64,000 nt of DNA, from contig NZ_CAMDRE010000001.1 in the NCBI RefSeq assembly GCF_945906775.1, positions 992,001 through 1,056,000 on the forward strand, given 5' to 3'. The stretch is from Citrobacter sp. Marseille-Q6884 (lineage in GTDB: Bacteria > Pseudomonadota > Gammaproteobacteria > Enterobacterales > Enterobacteriaceae). Positions 63,138 to 64,000 of this stretch are shown piece after piece. The translations under genes were made by a program, and so were the position numbers. Each line of letters starts with the position of its first letter. The first letter of the stretch is position 1. The notes under the pieces are model-generated. The model worked only from the letters and a program-made list of their open reading frames with translations, made no database searches and had not been told where the DNA came from.

Positions 63138-64000
63138 ATGAGTTCCACCAGAAGAGGGATGATGAACGTCCTGATTGCCGCCGTTTTATGGGGAAGTTCA
63201 GGGGTTTGCGCGCAGTACATCATGGAGCAAAGCCAGATGTCGTCACAGTTTCTGACCATGACGCGTCTGATTTTCGCCGGTCTCATTCTGCTGATGCTCT
63301 CCTTTGTGCACGGCGACAAAGTCTTCTCCATCCTCAAAAACCGTAAAGATGCCATCAGCCTGCTGATTTTTTCCGTGGTGGGGGCGCTTACCGTACAGTT
63401 AACCTTTCTGCTGACCATTGAAAAATCTAACGCCGCCACCGCGACGGTACTGCAATTTCTATCACCGACTATTATCGTGGCGTGGTTTTCTGTGGTGCGC
63501 AAAGCACGGCCGGGAATACTGGTGCTGACAGCGATCCTGACGTCACTCATCGGTACCTTTTTACTGGTCACCCACGGTAACCCCACGTCGCTTTCCATCT
63601 CCCCTGCCGCGCTGTTCTGGGGGATCGCCTCAGCATTTGCTGCCGCGTTCTATACCACGTATCCCTCTACGCTTATCGCCCGCTACGGAACGCTGCCAGT
63701 GGTCGGCTGGAGCATGTTAATCGGTGGCATGATCCTGCTTCCGTTCTATGCCGGACAGGGAACCCACTTCGTGGTAAATGGCAGTTTGATTCTGGCGTTT
63801 TTCTATCTGGTGGTGATCGGTACGTCGCTGACGTTTAGCCTGTATCTGAAAGGCGCGCAGATGATTGGGGGGCCGAAAGCGAGCATTTTGAGCTGCGCAG
63901 AGCCGCTGAGCAGCGCATTACTGTCGCTGCTACTGTTGGGGATTACGTTCACCCTGCCCGACTGGCTGGGCACGCTGCTCATCCTCTCTTCCGTCGTACT
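63138..64000 (+). CDS. yicL: YicL, EamA-family (DMT) transporter, 3' end outside the window
   Basis: The ATG at 63138 is preceded by AGAGGAAAAG. 287 complete codons are present and the frame is open at the window end; E. coli YicL has 307. Two EamA repeats with about nine to ten membrane segments are visible, starting MNVLIAAVLWGSSGVCAQYI and repeating at ALFWGIASAFAAAFYTTYPS. It is a drug/metabolite exporter family member with unknown substrate. This gene marks the return to the E. coli-like backbone. Confidence 0.93.
   Translation, partial: MSSTRRGMMNVLIAAVLWGSSGVCAQYIMEQSQMSSQFLTMTRLIFAGLILLMLSFVHGDKVFSILKNRKDAISLLIFSVVGALTVQLTFLLTIEKSNAATATVLQFLSPTIIVAWFSVVRKARPGILVLTAILTSLIGTFLLVTHGNPTSLSISPAALFWGIASAFAAAFYTTYPSTLIARYGTLPVVGWSMLIGGMILLPFYAGQGTHFVVNGSLILAFFYLVVIGTSLTFSLYLKGAQMIGGPKASILSCAEPLSSALLSLLLLGITFTLPDWLGTLLILSSVV

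Overview
The window is a chromosomal segment of an enterobacterium in the Escherichia/Salmonella/Citrobacter group. From position 1 to about 49.6 kb the gene order is the lldR-to-yicH backbone known from E. coli K-12, and most proteins look close to the E. coli ones in length and motifs. The LPS locus and the selC region match neither E. coli K-12 nor Salmonella, which makes Citrobacter or a near relative the best guess. This is inference; no database was consulted.

Layout. 1-2 kb: end of lldR, lldD, trmL. 2-5.4 kb (minus strand): yibN, grxC, secB, gpsA, cysE. 5.6-9.4 kb: gpmI, envC, yibQ. 9.4-12.8 kb (minus): waaH, then the threonine-degrading pair kbl-tdh. 13-24.3 kb: LPS core locus. hldD-waaF-waaC-waaL run rightward, and a convergent operon waaQ-waaG-waaP-waaB-waaO-(GT8)-(GT25) starts behind a clear JUMPStart/ops element. 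24.7-33.8 kb: waaA-coaD, rpmB-rpmG-mutM, radC, coaBC-dut-slmA, rph-pyrE with its attenuator, yicC. 33.9-36.5 kb: an accessory insertion where E. coli K-12 carries dinD, holding a YcgR-like PilZ protein fused to a degenerate HD-GYP domain plus about 0.9 kb without a confident gene. 36.5-49.6 kb: yicG, ligB, gmk-rpoZ-spoT-trmH-recG, gltS, xanP (with a PurR-like box upstream) and yicH.

The tRNA-Sec gene selC (49945-50039) marks the start of a variable region. It carries a rhuM homologue, an exported C69-family peptidase, a CsgD-like LuxR regulator divergent from a four-gene chaperone/usher fimbrial operon, an AraC/GyrI-like regulator, and a LysR regulator divergent from an MDR oxidoreductase plus small monooxygenase pair behind an ERIC element. 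Backbone resumes with yicL, cut by the window end. No integrase or transposase is recognisable, and no second copy of the selC 3' end is seen.

The most unusual items are the PilZ/HD-GYP fusion with lost metal ligands, the CsgD paralogue next to fimbrial genes, and an LPS outer-core cluster that has a GT25 enzyme and lacks waaS, waaY, waaZ and waaU/K.
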